64,000 bases of DNA from Ruegeria sp. PrR005 (GCF_010500245.1 NZ_JAAGOX010000011.1:1-64000), one strand, 5' to 3'. Numbered from the stretch's first letter, positions 26,273 through 35,039 are shown. Notes: a model not told the origin generated them from the sequence alone. Numbers and translations are program-made.

Positions 26273-27784
26273 ATGGCCTTCGACGCCTTCCGCCAGCGGC
26301 TTGGCGCCATCATCGGCGGGTTTGATGCGGCGCAATCCCATCGCCGCATGCGGGGCTTTCGGGCGAGCCGCGCGCATGTGAACACGCTGATCGCTGCCTC
26401 GGGCGAGACCATCACCGCCCGCGCCCGCTGGCTGGTCAGGAACAATGGCTATGCCGCCAATGCCGTGGATGCCTTTGCCAACCATGTGGTGGGAGACGGG
26501 ATCAAGCCCTCGTCCAAGATTAGTGATGCGACACAGAAAGAAGAATTGCAGAAGCTGTGGCTCGCATGGACTGACGAGGCCGATGCCGAGGGGCTGACCG
26601 ACTTCTTCGGGCTCCAGCGCCGGGCGGCGCGCGAGGTGTTTCTGGCGGGCGAGGTTTTCCTGCGGATCCGCAGCCGGCGGGCGGAAGATGGGCTCACCGT
26701 GCCGATGCAGCTGCAGATACTGCCCTCGGAGATGTTGCCCCTCGACCTGACCCGCCCGATGCCCGGGACCGGCTCCATCCGTCAGGGTATCGAGTTCGAC
26801 GGGATCGGGCGCCGTGTCGCTTATCACTTCCTGCGCCGTCATCCCGGCGATCTGACCGACCCGGGGCTGGTGGGCGAGACGGTACGTGTGCCGGCGTCGG
26901 AGGTGATCCACATCCTCGACCCCGTCGAGGCCGGACAACTGCGTGGCGTGTCCCGCTTTGCAGCAGCGATCGTGAAGCTCTTTACCCTCGATCTCTATGA
27001 CGACGCGGAACTCGAGCGGAAGAAGACCGCGGCAATGTTTGCAATGTTCATCACCTCGCCCGCCCCGGAAACCGCGCTGGAACCGGCAGAGGAGGATCTG
27101 GAGGTCGAGCCCGGTCAGGTGGTCCGGCTCGATCCCGGCGAAGATGTCTCTACGCCGGCCACCCCGGATTCCGGTTCCACCTATGAGCCCTTCCAGTACC
27201 GGACACTTCTGCAGATCGCTGCGGCGCTGGGCGTGCCCTATGGCTATCTCACCGGTGACACGGCAAAGGGCAATTTCTCGAACACAAGGATTGCGCTGGT
27301 CGACTTTCGCCGCCGCATCTCGGCCTTCCAGCATTCGGTGATGGTCTACCAGCTTTGCCGGGCAGTCTGGACGCGCTGGATGGACATGGCTGTGCTGGCG
27401 GGGGCCATCGACCTGCCGGGTTATGCCGCCGATCGCCGGGACTTCCTCGCCTGCGACTGGCTGCCCACGAAATGGGACTGGATCGATCCGGCCAAGGATG
27501 CCGCCGCGGAAATCCTGCAGATTGAAGCCGGTCTCAAGTCCCGGACGCAAGCGATCGCCGAGCGCGGCTATGACGCCGAACAGGTTGACCGGGAAATTGC
27601 AGCTGAGCGCCAGCGCGAGGCGGAGCTCGGTCTGGATTTCCGGAGACCGGGATCGCCCGCCCAGGCCGCCGACAAGACCGGCGACGCGGATCAGAACTCC
27701 GGAACCGACGCTGACGAGCAGGACCGGAACGAAGACGAAGATGACGGCGAGGACCGGGAACCGCGTCCGGGGGAAGATCGATGA
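26273..27784 (+). CDS. Phage portal protein, lambda gpB family
   Basis: 503 residues with conserved lambda-family portal segments: ARWLVRNNGYAANAVDAFANHVVGDGI, FLAGEVFLRIRSRR, VIHILDPVEAGQLRGVSRFA, PYGYLTGDTAKGNFSNTRIAL and FLACDWLPTKWDWIDPAKDAAA. It forms the dodecameric ring for DNA passage. The C-terminal 45 residues are an acidic tail (DADEQDRNEDEDDGEDRE). Its stop overlaps the next start (ATGA). Confidence 0.95.
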   Translation: MAFDAFRQRLGAIIGGFDAAQSHRRMRGFRASRAHVNTLIAASGETITARARWLVRNNGYAANAVDAFANHVVGDGIKPSSKISDATQKEELQKLWLAWTDEADAEGLTDFFGLQRRAAREVFLAGEVFLRIRSRRAEDGLTVPMQLQILPSEMLPLDLTRPMPGTGSIRQGIEFDGIGRRVAYHFLRRHPGDLTDPGLVGETVRVPASEVIHILDPVEAGQLRGVSRFAAAIVKLFTLDLYDDAELERKKTAAMFAMFITSPAPETALEPAEEDLEVEPGQVVRLDPGEDVSTPATPDSGSTYEPFQYRTLLQIAAALGVPYGYLTGDTAKGNFSNTRIALVDFRRRISAFQHSVMVYQLCRAVWTRWMDMAVLAGAIDLPGYAADRRDFLACDWLPTKWDWIDPAKDAAAEILQIEAGLKSRTQAIAERGYDAEQVDREIAAERQREAELGLDFRRPGSPAQAADKTGDADQNSGTDADEQDRNEDEDDGEDREPRPGEDR

Positions 27785-29109
27785 TGCACCACATCCAGAT
27801 CGCCCAGCGTGTCTTCAACACGCCGCTGATGGTCGATCCCACCAAGGCGCTGGCCTTCCTTGCCGGTCTCGGTCCCCGTATCACAGGTCGCGAGATCAGC
27901 GTCGAAGGGCTGGAATTGCCACCAGTGGATCCGGCAGACGTCACCCTGCCCGCCCGCGCTTCACTCTTCGGCGAGGGTCTCGCCCGCCACGGGGCCAGCA
28001 CCGGCGGTCCACCTTATGCGGTGGTCGAGGGAATCGCAGTGATCGGGATCACCGGAACCCTCGTCCATCGCGGTGCCTGGATCGGCCAATCCTCGGGACT
28101 GACGTCTTATGAGGGGATCGCAGCCCAGCTTCAAGCAGCGCTTGAAGATCCCGCCATCCGCGGCATCGCCCTCGACATCGATAGTTTTGGCGGTGAGGTC
28201 GCCGGCGCCTTTGATCTCGCTGATCGCATTCGCGCGGCGCGGCAGGTCAAACCCGTGCAGGCTTTTGTCGCCGATCACGCGCTCTCTGCAGGGTATGTAC
28301 TCGCCTCACAGGCTGACCGGATCATACTGTCCCGCACCGGCGCGATCGGCAGCATCGGCGTGGTGGCCATGCACAGCGACATGAGCGGAGCGCTCGATCA
28401 GAAGGGCATCGCCGTCACCCTGATCAATGCCGGCGCCCGCAAGGTCGATGCCAATCCCTACCAGCCCCTGCCCGAGACCGTCCGCGCCCGGATTGCCGGC
28501 GAACTCGAGGAACTCCGTCAGCTCTTTGCCGAAACCGTCGCCGAAGGCCGTGGCAATCGCCTCGACGCGGCAAGCGCGCTCAGCACCGAAGCCGGCGTGT
28601 TCCGCGGCGAGGCGGCGGTCTTTGCCGGTCTCGCGGACGAGGTCGCCGATCCCGTCACCGCCTTCCGTGCCTTTGCCGCCGCGCCCCACGGCACCAATCC
28701 CACCAGCAGAAAGGGTCCACTGATGATCACTTCACTCACCGATGCTCCGAACCCGGCCTCGGTCGCAAACCCGCCGGAGGCAACCAACACCTCCGCGCCG
28801 CCTAACGTCGCCAGTCTTGTTCCGCCCCCATCGGCAGAAAGCCCAGACGCACTCTCGCCGGAAGCCATCCGCGCCGAGGCGGCAGAAGTGGCGCAGGTCT
28901 GCGCCCAGGCCGCCCGGCTCGGCGTGCAGATCGACGCCGCTGACGCCGTCGCCCGCGGCCTCAAGCCCGAAGCCCTGCGCGCAAAGGTGCTCGCAGAACT
29001 GGCCACCCGCAGCGATACCGCGGGCATTGTGGCTGCCGCACCAGCGGCCAGCGCAAAGGAAAGCCCCATCATCGCGGCCGCCAGGAAATCGGCCGCCGCC
29101 TCGCGCTGA
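27781..29109 (+). CDS. S49-family prohead protease (gpC-like)
   Basis: 442 residues. The protease domain (about 80-285) has the S49/SppA signatures LDIDSFGGEVAGAFDLAD, the nucleophile Ser169 in DHALSAGYVLAS, and the general-base Lys221 in ARKVDANPYQPL. The C-terminal 150 residues are Ala/Pro-rich and helical, as expected for the scaffold part (in lambda, Nu3 is made from an internal start of C). It processes the prohead. A start inside near residue 312 (MITSL) could yield a separate scaffold. Confidence 0.92.
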   Translation: MMHHIQIAQRVFNTPLMVDPTKALAFLAGLGPRITGREISVEGLELPPVDPADVTLPARASLFGEGLARHGASTGGPPYAVVEGIAVIGITGTLVHRGAWIGQSSGLTSYEGIAAQLQAALEDPAIRGIALDIDSFGGEVAGAFDLADRIRAARQVKPVQAFVADHALSAGYVLASQADRIILSRTGAIGSIGVVAMHSDMSGALDQKGIAVTLINAGARKVDANPYQPLPETVRARIAGELEELRQLFAETVAEGRGNRLDAASALSTEAGVFRGEAAVFAGLADEVADPVTAFRAFAAAPHGTNPTSRKGPLMITSLTDAPNPASVANPPEATNTSAPPNVASLVPPPSAESPDALSPEAIRAEAAEVAQVCAQAARLGVQIDAADAVARGLKPEALRAKVLAELATRSDTAGIVAAAPAASAKESPIIAAARKSAAASR

Positions 29110-29139
29110 TCGCCTCCCCAACATCCCGGAGACTGAACC

Positions 29140-29520
29140 ATGCCCGTTCTGACGCAACCGCCCAGCATGGGCGATGTCCTCAAATATGAGCTCAACCCGA
29201 ACTACACCCGCGAGGTGGTGACCCTGGCCGCCGGGATGCCCTTCCCGGTCGGCTCCGTCCTCGGAAAGATCACCGCCAGCGGCAAACACACGCTCTCATC
29301 TGACGCAGGCAGCGATGGGGCGGAGACCGCCAGCGGCGTTCTGCTCTATGCCGTGGATGCAACCCTGGCCGACGCCGTGGGCATTGTCATCGCCCGCGGA
29401 CCCGCCATCGTCTCGCGGGCAGAGCTTGCCTATGACGGCAGTGTCGATGATGCCGCCAAGATCACCGCCAAGCTCGACCAGCTTGCCGCTCTCGGCATCA
29501 TCGCCCGCGACGGCGTCTGA
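29140..29520 (+). CDS. Head decoration protein, gpD family
   Basis: 126 residues; lambda gpD is 110. Typical elements: YELNPNYTREVVTLAAGMPFPVGSVLGKIT at the start, GVLLYAVDATLADAVGIVIARGPAIVSRAEL in the middle, and a C-terminal helix with LAALGIIARDGV. It trimerises on the capsid surface and stabilises the filled head. It lies between the protease and major capsid genes, as in lambda. Confidence 0.92.
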   Translation: MPVLTQPPSMGDVLKYELNPNYTREVVTLAAGMPFPVGSVLGKITASGKHTLSSDAGSDGAETASGVLLYAVDATLADAVGIVIARGPAIVSRAELAYDGSVDDAAKITAKLDQLAALGIIARDGV

Positions 29521-29546
29521 TCCTCCCTGTCCCCCGGAGCACTCCC

Positions 29547-30569
29547 ATGACCCTGATCCGCAATCCTTTTGACGCCGGCGGCTATTCGCTGGCCGAGATG
29601 ACGCAGGCCATCAACATCCTGCCCAATCTCTACACCCGCCTCGCCCAGATCGGCCTCTTCCGCTTCGAAGGTGTGAGCCAGCGCTCGGTGATCATCGAAC
29701 AGCACGAAGGCGTCCTGAGCCTTTTGCCCTCGGTCTCCTTGGGCGGCCCGGCCACCGTCGGCACCCGCGAGGGCCGCGCGATGCGCAGCTTTGCCCTGCC
29801 CTGGATCCCGCATGACGATGTGCTCCTGCCGGCCGATATCCAGGGTCAACCAGCCCCCGGGACCTTTGATGCTGCCGATACACTGGTCGAGGTGATGAAC
29901 CGCAAGCTTCTCTTCATGCGGCGCAAACATGCCCAGACCCGCGAATACATGGAGATGAATGCGCTCCGCGGCATCGTGAAGGATGGCGCAGGAACCACCC
30001 TTTACAATTACTTCACCGAATTTGGTCTGGCGCAGATCTCGGTCGACTTCCTGCTCGGCACAGCCGGCACCAATGTGCAGGGCAAGGTGCGCGAGGTGCT
30101 GCGGGCCATCGAGGACAATCTGCTGGGTGAGGCGATGACCAGCGTGCATGCCCTTGTCAGCCGCGAGTTCTTCGACAAGTTGATCAGCCACCCGAAGACC
30201 GAAGAGGCCTACAAGTTCTATGCCGCCACCGGCGCCCAGCCCTTGCGCGAGGATGTCCGCCGCAACTTCCCCTTCGGCGGAATCCTCTTCGAAGAATATG
30301 CCGGCACCGTCACCCTCTCGACCAAGGCCATCGAACGGCTGGTTCCAGCCAACGAGGGGATCGCCTTCCCCATGGGCACGATGGACACCTTCACCACCTA
30401 TGGCGGCCCGGCAAACCTGCTGGAGACCGCAAACACCATCGGCCTGCCACTCTATGCCCGCCAGCATCTAGACGCGAAGGGGCGCTGGGTCGATCTGATG
30501 ACCGAGGCCTCGATCCTGCCGGTCAACAAGCGACCCCGTCTTGCGATCCGGATCCACAGTTCGAACTGA
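29547..30569 (+). CDS. Major capsid protein, gpE family
   Basis: 340 residues; lambda gpE is 341. N-terminal FDAGGYSLAEMTQAINILPNLYTRL, then the E-loop region with LPWIPHDDVLLPADIQG, RKHAQTREYMEMNALRGIVKDG, a P-domain helix (HALVSREFFDKLISHPKTEEAYKF) and C-terminal MDTFTTYGGPANLLET. HK97-fold capsid subunit. Directly downstream of gpD in the head operon. Confidence 0.95.
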   Translation: MTLIRNPFDAGGYSLAEMTQAINILPNLYTRLAQIGLFRFEGVSQRSVIIEQHEGVLSLLPSVSLGGPATVGTREGRAMRSFALPWIPHDDVLLPADIQGQPAPGTFDAADTLVEVMNRKLLFMRRKHAQTREYMEMNALRGIVKDGAGTTLYNYFTEFGLAQISVDFLLGTAGTNVQGKVREVLRAIEDNLLGEAMTSVHALVSREFFDKLISHPKTEEAYKFYAATGAQPLREDVRRNFPFGGILFEEYAGTVTLSTKAIERLVPANEGIAFPMGTMDTFTTYGGPANLLETANTIGLPLYARQHLDAKGRWVDLMTEASILPVNKRPRLAIRIHSSN

Positions 30570-30573
30570 CATC

Positions 30574-30888
30574 ATGTCTGCCTTTGCCGCCGCCATGGAC
30601 CGCATCTTCGCCAATGCCTCCATGGCGGCCCCGGCCCTCTGGATCTCAGCCACCACCTCGGAGGAACGTCCGATCCGGGTGATTGTCCGCGCCCCGGACC
30701 GCATTACCGACTTCGGCGCGGGGCGCTTGGTCAGCGACACGACGATGGTGGACGTCCGGGCTGCCGACCTGCCGACCCCGCGTCCGGGCGATCTGATCGT
30801 CATCGGCGCCGACAGCCATGTGATCCAGGGCGAACCAATCCGGGATCGCGAGCGGCTGATCTGGACCCTGGATCTGCGGCCCGCATGA
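30574..30888 (+). CDS. Head-tail joining protein (FII-like)
   Basis: 104 residues. The ATG at 30,574 is five bases after the capsid stop. Helix AFAAAMDRIFANA is followed by beta strands (APALWISATT, RPIRVIVRAP) and GDLIVIGADSHVIQGEPIRDRERLIWTLDLR, a compact beta barrel of the phage head-tail connector type. It overlaps the next gene by four bases. The exact equivalence with lambda FII is by position and size only. Confidence 0.75.
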   Translation: MSAFAAAMDRIFANASMAAPALWISATTSEERPIRVIVRAPDRITDFGAGRLVSDTTMVDVRAADLPTPRPGDLIVIGADSHVIQGEPIRDRERLIWTLDLRPA

Positions 30889-31667
30889 AGCTGAAGCTCG
30901 ACATTGATCCTGACATCGTCACGATGATGGCGGCCGAGGTGAAGGCCGGCGAAAGGGCTGTGACCTCGGCCATGCGCGAGGCGGGCACCGGGCTCAAGAC
31001 CGCCTGGCGCGGTCAGATCGCGCAAGCAGGGCTCGGGGGACGGCTCGCCAACTCGATCCGAAGCCAGACGTTCCCCAAGGCGGGTGAGAGCCTCAACGCC
31101 GCGGCGCTGGTCTGGTCGAAGGCGCCAGTCATTGTCAGCGCTCATGACACCGGGCCGCTGATCCGTTCGAAGGACGGGTTTTGGCTCGCGATCCCGCTGC
31201 CCGCCGCAGGCAAATCCCTGCGCGGTGGGCGGATCACGCCGGGCGAATGGGAACAGCGGCGCGGGCTAAGGTTGCGGTTTGTCTATCGGCGCCGGGGGCC
31301 GAGCCTGCTCGTCGCCGAAGGACGGCTGAACAGCCGGGGTCTTGGCGTGGCATCACGGTCGAAGACGGGCCGTGGGCGCGCGACGGTGCCGATTTTCCTG
31401 CTGGTGCCTCAGGTCAGGCTGCCGAAGCGGCTGGATCTCGGGCGGGATGCCGAAGCGGCTGGATCTCGGGCGGGATGCCGAGCGGGCGCTCGACAGCGTG
31501 CCGGGGTTGATTGTGGTGAGGTGGGTGAAAGATCGGTTTTAATTGGCGGAAGCTCAAACCAGCCCAGAGACCAGAAGACCAAATTGCCGGACCCAAAGGG
31601 TCAGTCTTTCAGCTGCCACTGCCAACGATTGCAATTGCCTCTACCTCGACCAGGAGTTCTGGCTTGA
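30885..31667 (+). CDS. DUF6441-type tail protein, frameshifted at its 3' end
   Basis: The first ~180 residues look like the DUF6441 minor tail/connector family (DIDPDIVTMMAAEVKAGERAV; GGRLANSIRSQTFPKAGESL; ITPGEWEQRRG; RATVPIFLLVPQVRLPKRLDL). A 28-bp tandem duplication (31,421-31,448 and 31,449-31,476) then shifts the frame. The natural ending (AERALDSVPGLIVVRWVKDRF, stop at 31,540-31,542) remains in the other frame. Without one copy the gene would be 209 codons. The present frame runs to 31,667 with a meaningless tail overlapping the Rid-family gene. The protein is probably non-functional or altered, so the prophage may be defective. Confidence 0.75.
   Translation: MKLKLDIDPDIVTMMAAEVKAGERAVTSAMREAGTGLKTAWRGQIAQAGLGGRLANSIRSQTFPKAGESLNAAALVWSKAPVIVSAHDTGPLIRSKDGFWLAIPLPAAGKSLRGGRITPGEWEQRRGLRLRFVYRRRGPSLLVAEGRLNSRGLGVASRSKTGRGRATVPIFLLVPQVRLPKRLDLGRDAEAAGSRAGCRAGARQRAGVDCGEVGERSVLIGGSSNQPRDQKTKLPDPKGQSFSCHCQRLQLPLPRPGVLA
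31421..31476 (+). repeat. 28-bp tandem duplication inside the DUF6441 gene
   Basis: Two perfect, adjacent 28-bp copies, followed by a partial third (GCCGAGCGG). Since 28 is not a multiple of three the duplication breaks the reading frame of the tail gene; deleting one copy restores a 209-codon frame ending at 31,542. Confidence 0.92.
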
Positions 31668-32004
31668 TCAGTGCAGTCGTAGCATAGGCCGCACTGGCTG
31701 GAACGCCTTTTGGGAATGCCTCTGTTCGAGCTCGGCCAAAGTCCCGGTAACCAGCCATGTCGGTAAGAAACGTGGTGATCTTGACCACATCAACCATGGA
31801 GGAACCGGCACTGATGAGCGCTTCTTCGATATTCTTGAAGATCTGTTTGGCCTGAGCGTAGACGTCACCCTCTCCGACAACGTTGCCATCTTTGTCGAAA
31901 GCGACCGTCCCAGAGAGATAGATCGTGTCGCCGACTTTGACGCCGGCGGAAATATTGAGCGCCTTTGCCCAAGCCCAACCCGGGTCGATACGTTGCTGAT
32001 CCAT
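31609..32004 (-). CDS. Rid (YjgF/YER057c/UK114) family protein, cargo
   Basis: 131 residues from the ATG at 32,004 (GGGAG upstream). Family features: YLSGTVAFDKDGNVVGEGDVYAQAKQIFKNIEEALISAG, VVKITTFLTDM and the C-terminal LLVEVEAIAIVG strand. True RidA has an Arg just before this strand that binds the imine substrate; here the equivalent stretch (YATTALIKPELL) carries Ala instead. It therefore belongs to another Rid subgroup and classical 2-aminoacrylate deamination is unlikely. It is on the minus strand within the phage structural operon, between remnants of two tail genes. Confidence 0.85.
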   Translation of the reverse strand: MDQQRIDPGWAWAKALNISAGVKVGDTIYLSGTVAFDKDGNVVGEGDVYAQAKQIFKNIEEALISAGSSMVDVVKITTFLTDMAGYRDFGRARTEAFPKGVPASAAYATTALIKPELLVEVEAIAIVGSGS

Positions 32005-32082
32005 GGCTTGCTCCCTTGTTCGCCAAAACCGCCGGTCTGAAGACTGTTCTGCGAATTCCATCAAAAAGCAAACAAACCCTTC

Positions 32083-32200
32083 GATGCCCACCTTCCGCGC
32101 AACCATTCACGCCAAGCTCTGTGCACAGCTGTCACTGCTATTCAAGCGCGTTCCGGCCAACGGCCTGCTTGTCTTGCGCGAAGGTGAGCCGGAGGCTTTC
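32083..32200 (+). pseudogene. 5' fragment of a second tail-terminator-like gene
   Basis: The translation begins MPTFRATIHAKL and continues RVPANGLLVLREGEPEA. It aligns with the intact gene at 35,040 (MPTSRETILTAL...RVPAAGLLILRDGEPGA) with an 11-residue deletion, then breaks off where the SH3 gene ends on the other strand. This is the displaced start of an older or incoming copy of the tail gene that normally follows the DUF6441 gene. Confidence 0.75.
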
Positions 32201-32202
32201 GG

Positions 32203-32505
32203 TCACAGTTTCCGGAGGTATGCCCAGGATACATACCCCTGGAGCCCACGTGCTTGCTCCAGGGACACGCGGCACCAGCGCGTGCCTCCGGTTTGCTCGC
32301 ATGTGTGGACGCGCAGCACGGTACCGTTCGGCAGACCAAGGATCACGCGGTACCCGGTTCCTGGGCCTGCACGCATCTTGAGCATGTCATCTCCTTCGAC
32401 GCCGGAAACCTCGAAGCGTCCGAGCGACCCGGCCGTTGCAGGGTTGGAACTCAGGAGAGTTCCGATAAAAACCGCTGCAATTGCGACGAAAATGGCTTTG
32501 CGCAT
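32203..32505 (-). CDS. Exported SH3-domain protein (cargo)
   Basis: 100 residues. The ATG at 32,505 follows CAGGAGAAG. Signal peptide to about residue 25 (ATA-GS), then one bacterial SH3 (SH3b) domain: LKMRAGPGTGYRVILGLPNGTVLRVHTCEQTGGTRWCRVSL, ending LQGYVSWAYLRKL. Two cysteines may form a disulphide. SH3b domains commonly bind peptidoglycan or proteins in the periplasm. It is flanked by the fragments at 32,083-32,200 and 32,609-32,707, so it is cargo of the same hot spot. Confidence 0.85.
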   Translation of the reverse strand: MRKAIFVAIAAVFIGTLLSSNPATAGSLGRFEVSGVEGDDMLKMRAGPGTGYRVILGLPNGTVLRVHTCEQTGGTRWCRVSLEQARGLQGYVSWAYLRKL

Positions 32506-32608
32506 CGTCTTCTCCTGTAATCTGCCTCGATGAGGATCGTAGTTCGTCGGCCGGATGAAAGAAACATCGACACAATGGCAGGGTTGGACTTCTAACAACA
32601 ATCTGACT

Positions 32609-32707
32609 GCCAAACCCACTGGATCTCGAACGCCAAGTCGAGCGGGCGCTCGATTGCGTACCGGGGTTGATTGTGGTGAACTGGGCGGAGGGCAAAATCC
32701 GGTGACG
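32609..32707 (+). pseudogene. 3' fragment of a second DUF6441 gene
   Basis: In frame it reads LPNPLDLERQVERALDCV then PGLIVVNWAEGKIR and stop. This aligns with the natural end of the DUF6441 gene at 31.4-31.54 kb (LPKRLDLGRDAERALDSV, PGLIVVRWVKDRF). It is a diverged second copy of the gene's last ~32 codons, not a recent duplication, and lies immediately left of the second cargo pair. Confidence 0.75.
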
Positions 32708-32743
32708 TCGGCTTTGCGGGACACGTCAGCCACCGCAGACAGA

Positions 32744-33604
32744 TCACATTCGATACCAGTTTTCGACCGCTCGGGCGGCGGCTTCGGAGTCCATGACAGC
32801 TTCGATCGCTGCTATCGCGTCCTCTACTTCTCCGGGTGTCGCGAAGATTTCCGAAACACCACCCTGAATATCGTGGGGTGATCCGCTGCTTGTATAGAAC
32901 ATGTCCACATCCAGAGCCCGCGCGTTCCGGTGCTGCAGCAGATGGTCGAAGAACCGGCGATACACTGCCGTGTCATATGCGGGCGTGCTTTCGGCGTCCG
33001 CCGCTTGGACTAATCCGAGTTCGATGGACTTCTTGCAGGTCAGCTTCCAGGCCATGTCCATGGTGGCGGGAGGAGCATCCCTGGCCTCATCCGGATGCCT
33101 TGGGTTCGCGAAGGTCTCTCTCCGAAGGGCTTCCAGCTTTCCCCGCATCTCCCTGGTCGGCACTGGATAAACAAAAGCCGTCTCCTGCGATGCCAAGGTG
33201 GCCTCAACCTCATCGGGAAGCACTTTCACCAACTCGGAAAACCTGTTCCCGACGATGGGGACCTCTCCGACGAGAAGGTCCGCGTGATCCGGATGCATGT
33301 CCAGCCAGCGCGCAACGGCCTGCCGTCCCCATAATCCCGCGGCCTTTCGGACGATCGGGTGGCTTCCGTCCGCGACATCCGGGTAGCGTGCCAGGATTTC
33401 ATCCGTCTGAAACGAGGCGAGGCCCGCATCCCATCGCATCAGATGGACGCGGCGCCCGGCACCCCCTGCAATCGAGAGAAGCGCACGCAGAAAGAACGAT
33501 TTGCCGGACGCTGGCAGCCCGGTGAAAAAGATCATGCGACAGTTTCGGGCCATCCCGGCCAGGATCCTGCCATTCTCGGTCTCTGCGAAACCACGGTCCG
33601 TCAT
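32744..33604 (-). CDS. P-loop NTPase of unknown function (cargo)
   Basis: 286 residues. The start at 33,604 follows AGAGGAAAGG. Walker A is FFTGLPASGKSFFLRALL (about residues 27-44), followed by VHLMRWDAGLASF and a possible hydrolysis-associated acidic site LLVGEVPIVGNRF. The fold resembles small-molecule or nucleotide kinases, but the substrate is not evident. It is co-oriented with the MFS gene upstream (81-bp gap) and probably co-transcribed with it, so a metabolite kinase plus exporter pair is possible. Not related to phage structural genes. Confidence 0.75.
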   Translation of the reverse strand: MTDRGFAETENGRILAGMARNCRMIFFTGLPASGKSFFLRALLSIAGGAGRRVHLMRWDAGLASFQTDEILARYPDVADGSHPIVRKAAGLWGRQAVARWLDMHPDHADLLVGEVPIVGNRFSELVKVLPDEVEATLASQETAFVYPVPTREMRGKLEALRRETFANPRHPDEARDAPPATMDMAWKLTCKKSIELGLVQAADAESTPAYDTAVYRRFFDHLLQHRNARALDVDMFYTSSGSPHDIQGGVSEIFATPGEVEDAIAAIEAVMDSEAAARAVENWYRM

Positions 33605-33685
33605 AGCCTTTCCTCTCAGGCCGTCATTGATCAGGCCAGGCCTGTGAGCCACGCGGCTTTGTCTTCGTCTGTCGCGATGGCCGGA

Positions 33686-34855
33686 TCATGATCCCGCGAC
33701 CTGCGGCGGAGAGGCTGTTTGCCGAAATGCCCAATGCGCAAGAATCGCGAGCAGCATCATCCCGGCGCCCAGAACGAAGGCGACGCTGACATCGCCGACG
33801 AAATCGGCAAGGGCGCCCGCCAAAGCCGGTGCGATCATCATCAGCACATAGTAGATGGAGTAGAATACGCCGGTCCCGAAGGCGCGCATGTCAGGCGTAA
33901 GAATAAGGCCGGGCATGGCGACCACGGGCCCTGGCGCCAGCCCGGCCAGCAGGCCGCCCAGCACAAGTACGGCGAGCAAGAAGCTGTTTGGCAGATAAAG
34001 AACAGCTGGAAATACGAGCATGCCGCCAATCAGACTGACGAGGATGATCCGATCGGGCTGTCCGGTCCGATCCGCCAGCCATCCTCCGACCGGAATCGAT
34101 ATCGCGCCGGCAATGATGTAGAAGCTGATCGCGGAACTGGCCGCGATGACCGGCATGCCGCGCTCAGCGAGAACAAGGGTGCCGAAGCTGAAGATCATCG
34201 CGAATGCGCAATTGTAGAGGCCCCACAGAATTGCGGCGAATGCCAGTGGCGTCCAGGGCAGAGCAGAGAAGCTGATCCGCGGGTTACCGGCTACCGCGCC
34301 GGGAGGCAACTTGTAGACGAAGGCGAAGAGCAGAAGCGCCGCCACGGTGAGGATCGTCAGGGCCATCCAGGCTGTCCGCAAATCCGCATTGGCAGCGATT
34401 GGTGGCAGTATCAGCAGACCAAGCGCGATCCCGACGGGCCAGGAGCTGATGAAGATCGCCAGGGCCGTTGAAACATTCCTCCCGGCGAACCAGTCGATCA
34501 CCATCTTGGTCATCAGAACGTTGAGAACCAGCCCACCGACGGCTGAGATGATCCGACCGGCAACAGCCCATGCAAGAGTCGTCGTTGTCGTGAAGATCGC
34601 TGCGCCGACGACCATGAGCACCAGACTTGCGATGACGGTCCGCTTGTCGCCAAACCAGCTTGCAACCGCACCGCCCGCAACCGCGACAATGATACCGGGT
34701 CCCGAGAAGAGGCCGATCAGGATCCCTATCTCCGTCAGCGTTATCGCGAGGCTGTCCATGATGAACGGAGACAGTGCTGCCACGGACTGAAACTGGATGG
34801 CCATGACCGTTCGGGCGAAAAACAGCACAAACAGAACAACCCATCGTTTCGGCAC
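33686..34855 (-). CDS. MFS transporter (cargo)
   Basis: 389 residues from a GTG at 34,855, chosen because GGAGG lies eight bases upstream and because the sequence from there (VPKRWVVLFVLFFARTVMAI) starts directly with the first membrane helix. About 12 hydrophobic segments are visible. The A-motif-like loop ASWFGDKRTVIA follows helix 2, and WLADRTGQPDRI occurs in the middle loop. Major-facilitator exporter or importer in the inner membrane; substrate unknown. It forms a minus-strand pair with the P-loop NTPase gene. Confidence 0.88.
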   Translation of the reverse strand: MPKRWVVLFVLFFARTVMAIQFQSVAALSPFIMDSLAITLTEIGILIGLFSGPGIIVAVAGGAVASWFGDKRTVIASLVLMVVGAAIFTTTTTLAWAVAGRIISAVGGLVLNVLMTKMVIDWFAGRNVSTALAIFISSWPVGIALGLLILPPIAANADLRTAWMALTILTVAALLLFAFVYKLPPGAVAGNPRISFSALPWTPLAFAAILWGLYNCAFAMIFSFGTLVLAERGMPVIAASSAISFYIIAGAISIPVGGWLADRTGQPDRIILVSLIGGMLVFPAVLYLPNSFLLAVLVLGGLLAGLAPGPVVAMPGLILTPDMRAFGTGVFYSIYYVLMMIAPALAGALADFVGDVSVAFVLGAGMMLLAILAHWAFRQTASPPQVAGS

Positions 34856-35039
34856 GAGAGAAATCCTCCAAGACAACGATGCGATGTGACGTGATCTGCG
34901 GCGTGTCTCAGCCACGCTAAGTCCAAAGTCGAGAACCATGCAAGCATTTTGGCCTCGCGCACGATTGAGGCTGAGTTCCCATAGGTCCGCTTCAGCCTCC
35001 ACCCCGACATTTTGTGTTTCTGCTGGTTAGCGAACAATC

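Noticed and set aside
31421-31476. Programmed frameshift in the DUF6441 gene
   Set aside because: There is no slippery sequence; a recent tandem duplication of 28 bp explains the frame change.
31342-31542. Independent small gene at the end of the DUF6441 gene
   Set aside because: It is the true ending of that gene shifted out of frame by the 28-bp duplication, with no start signal of its own.
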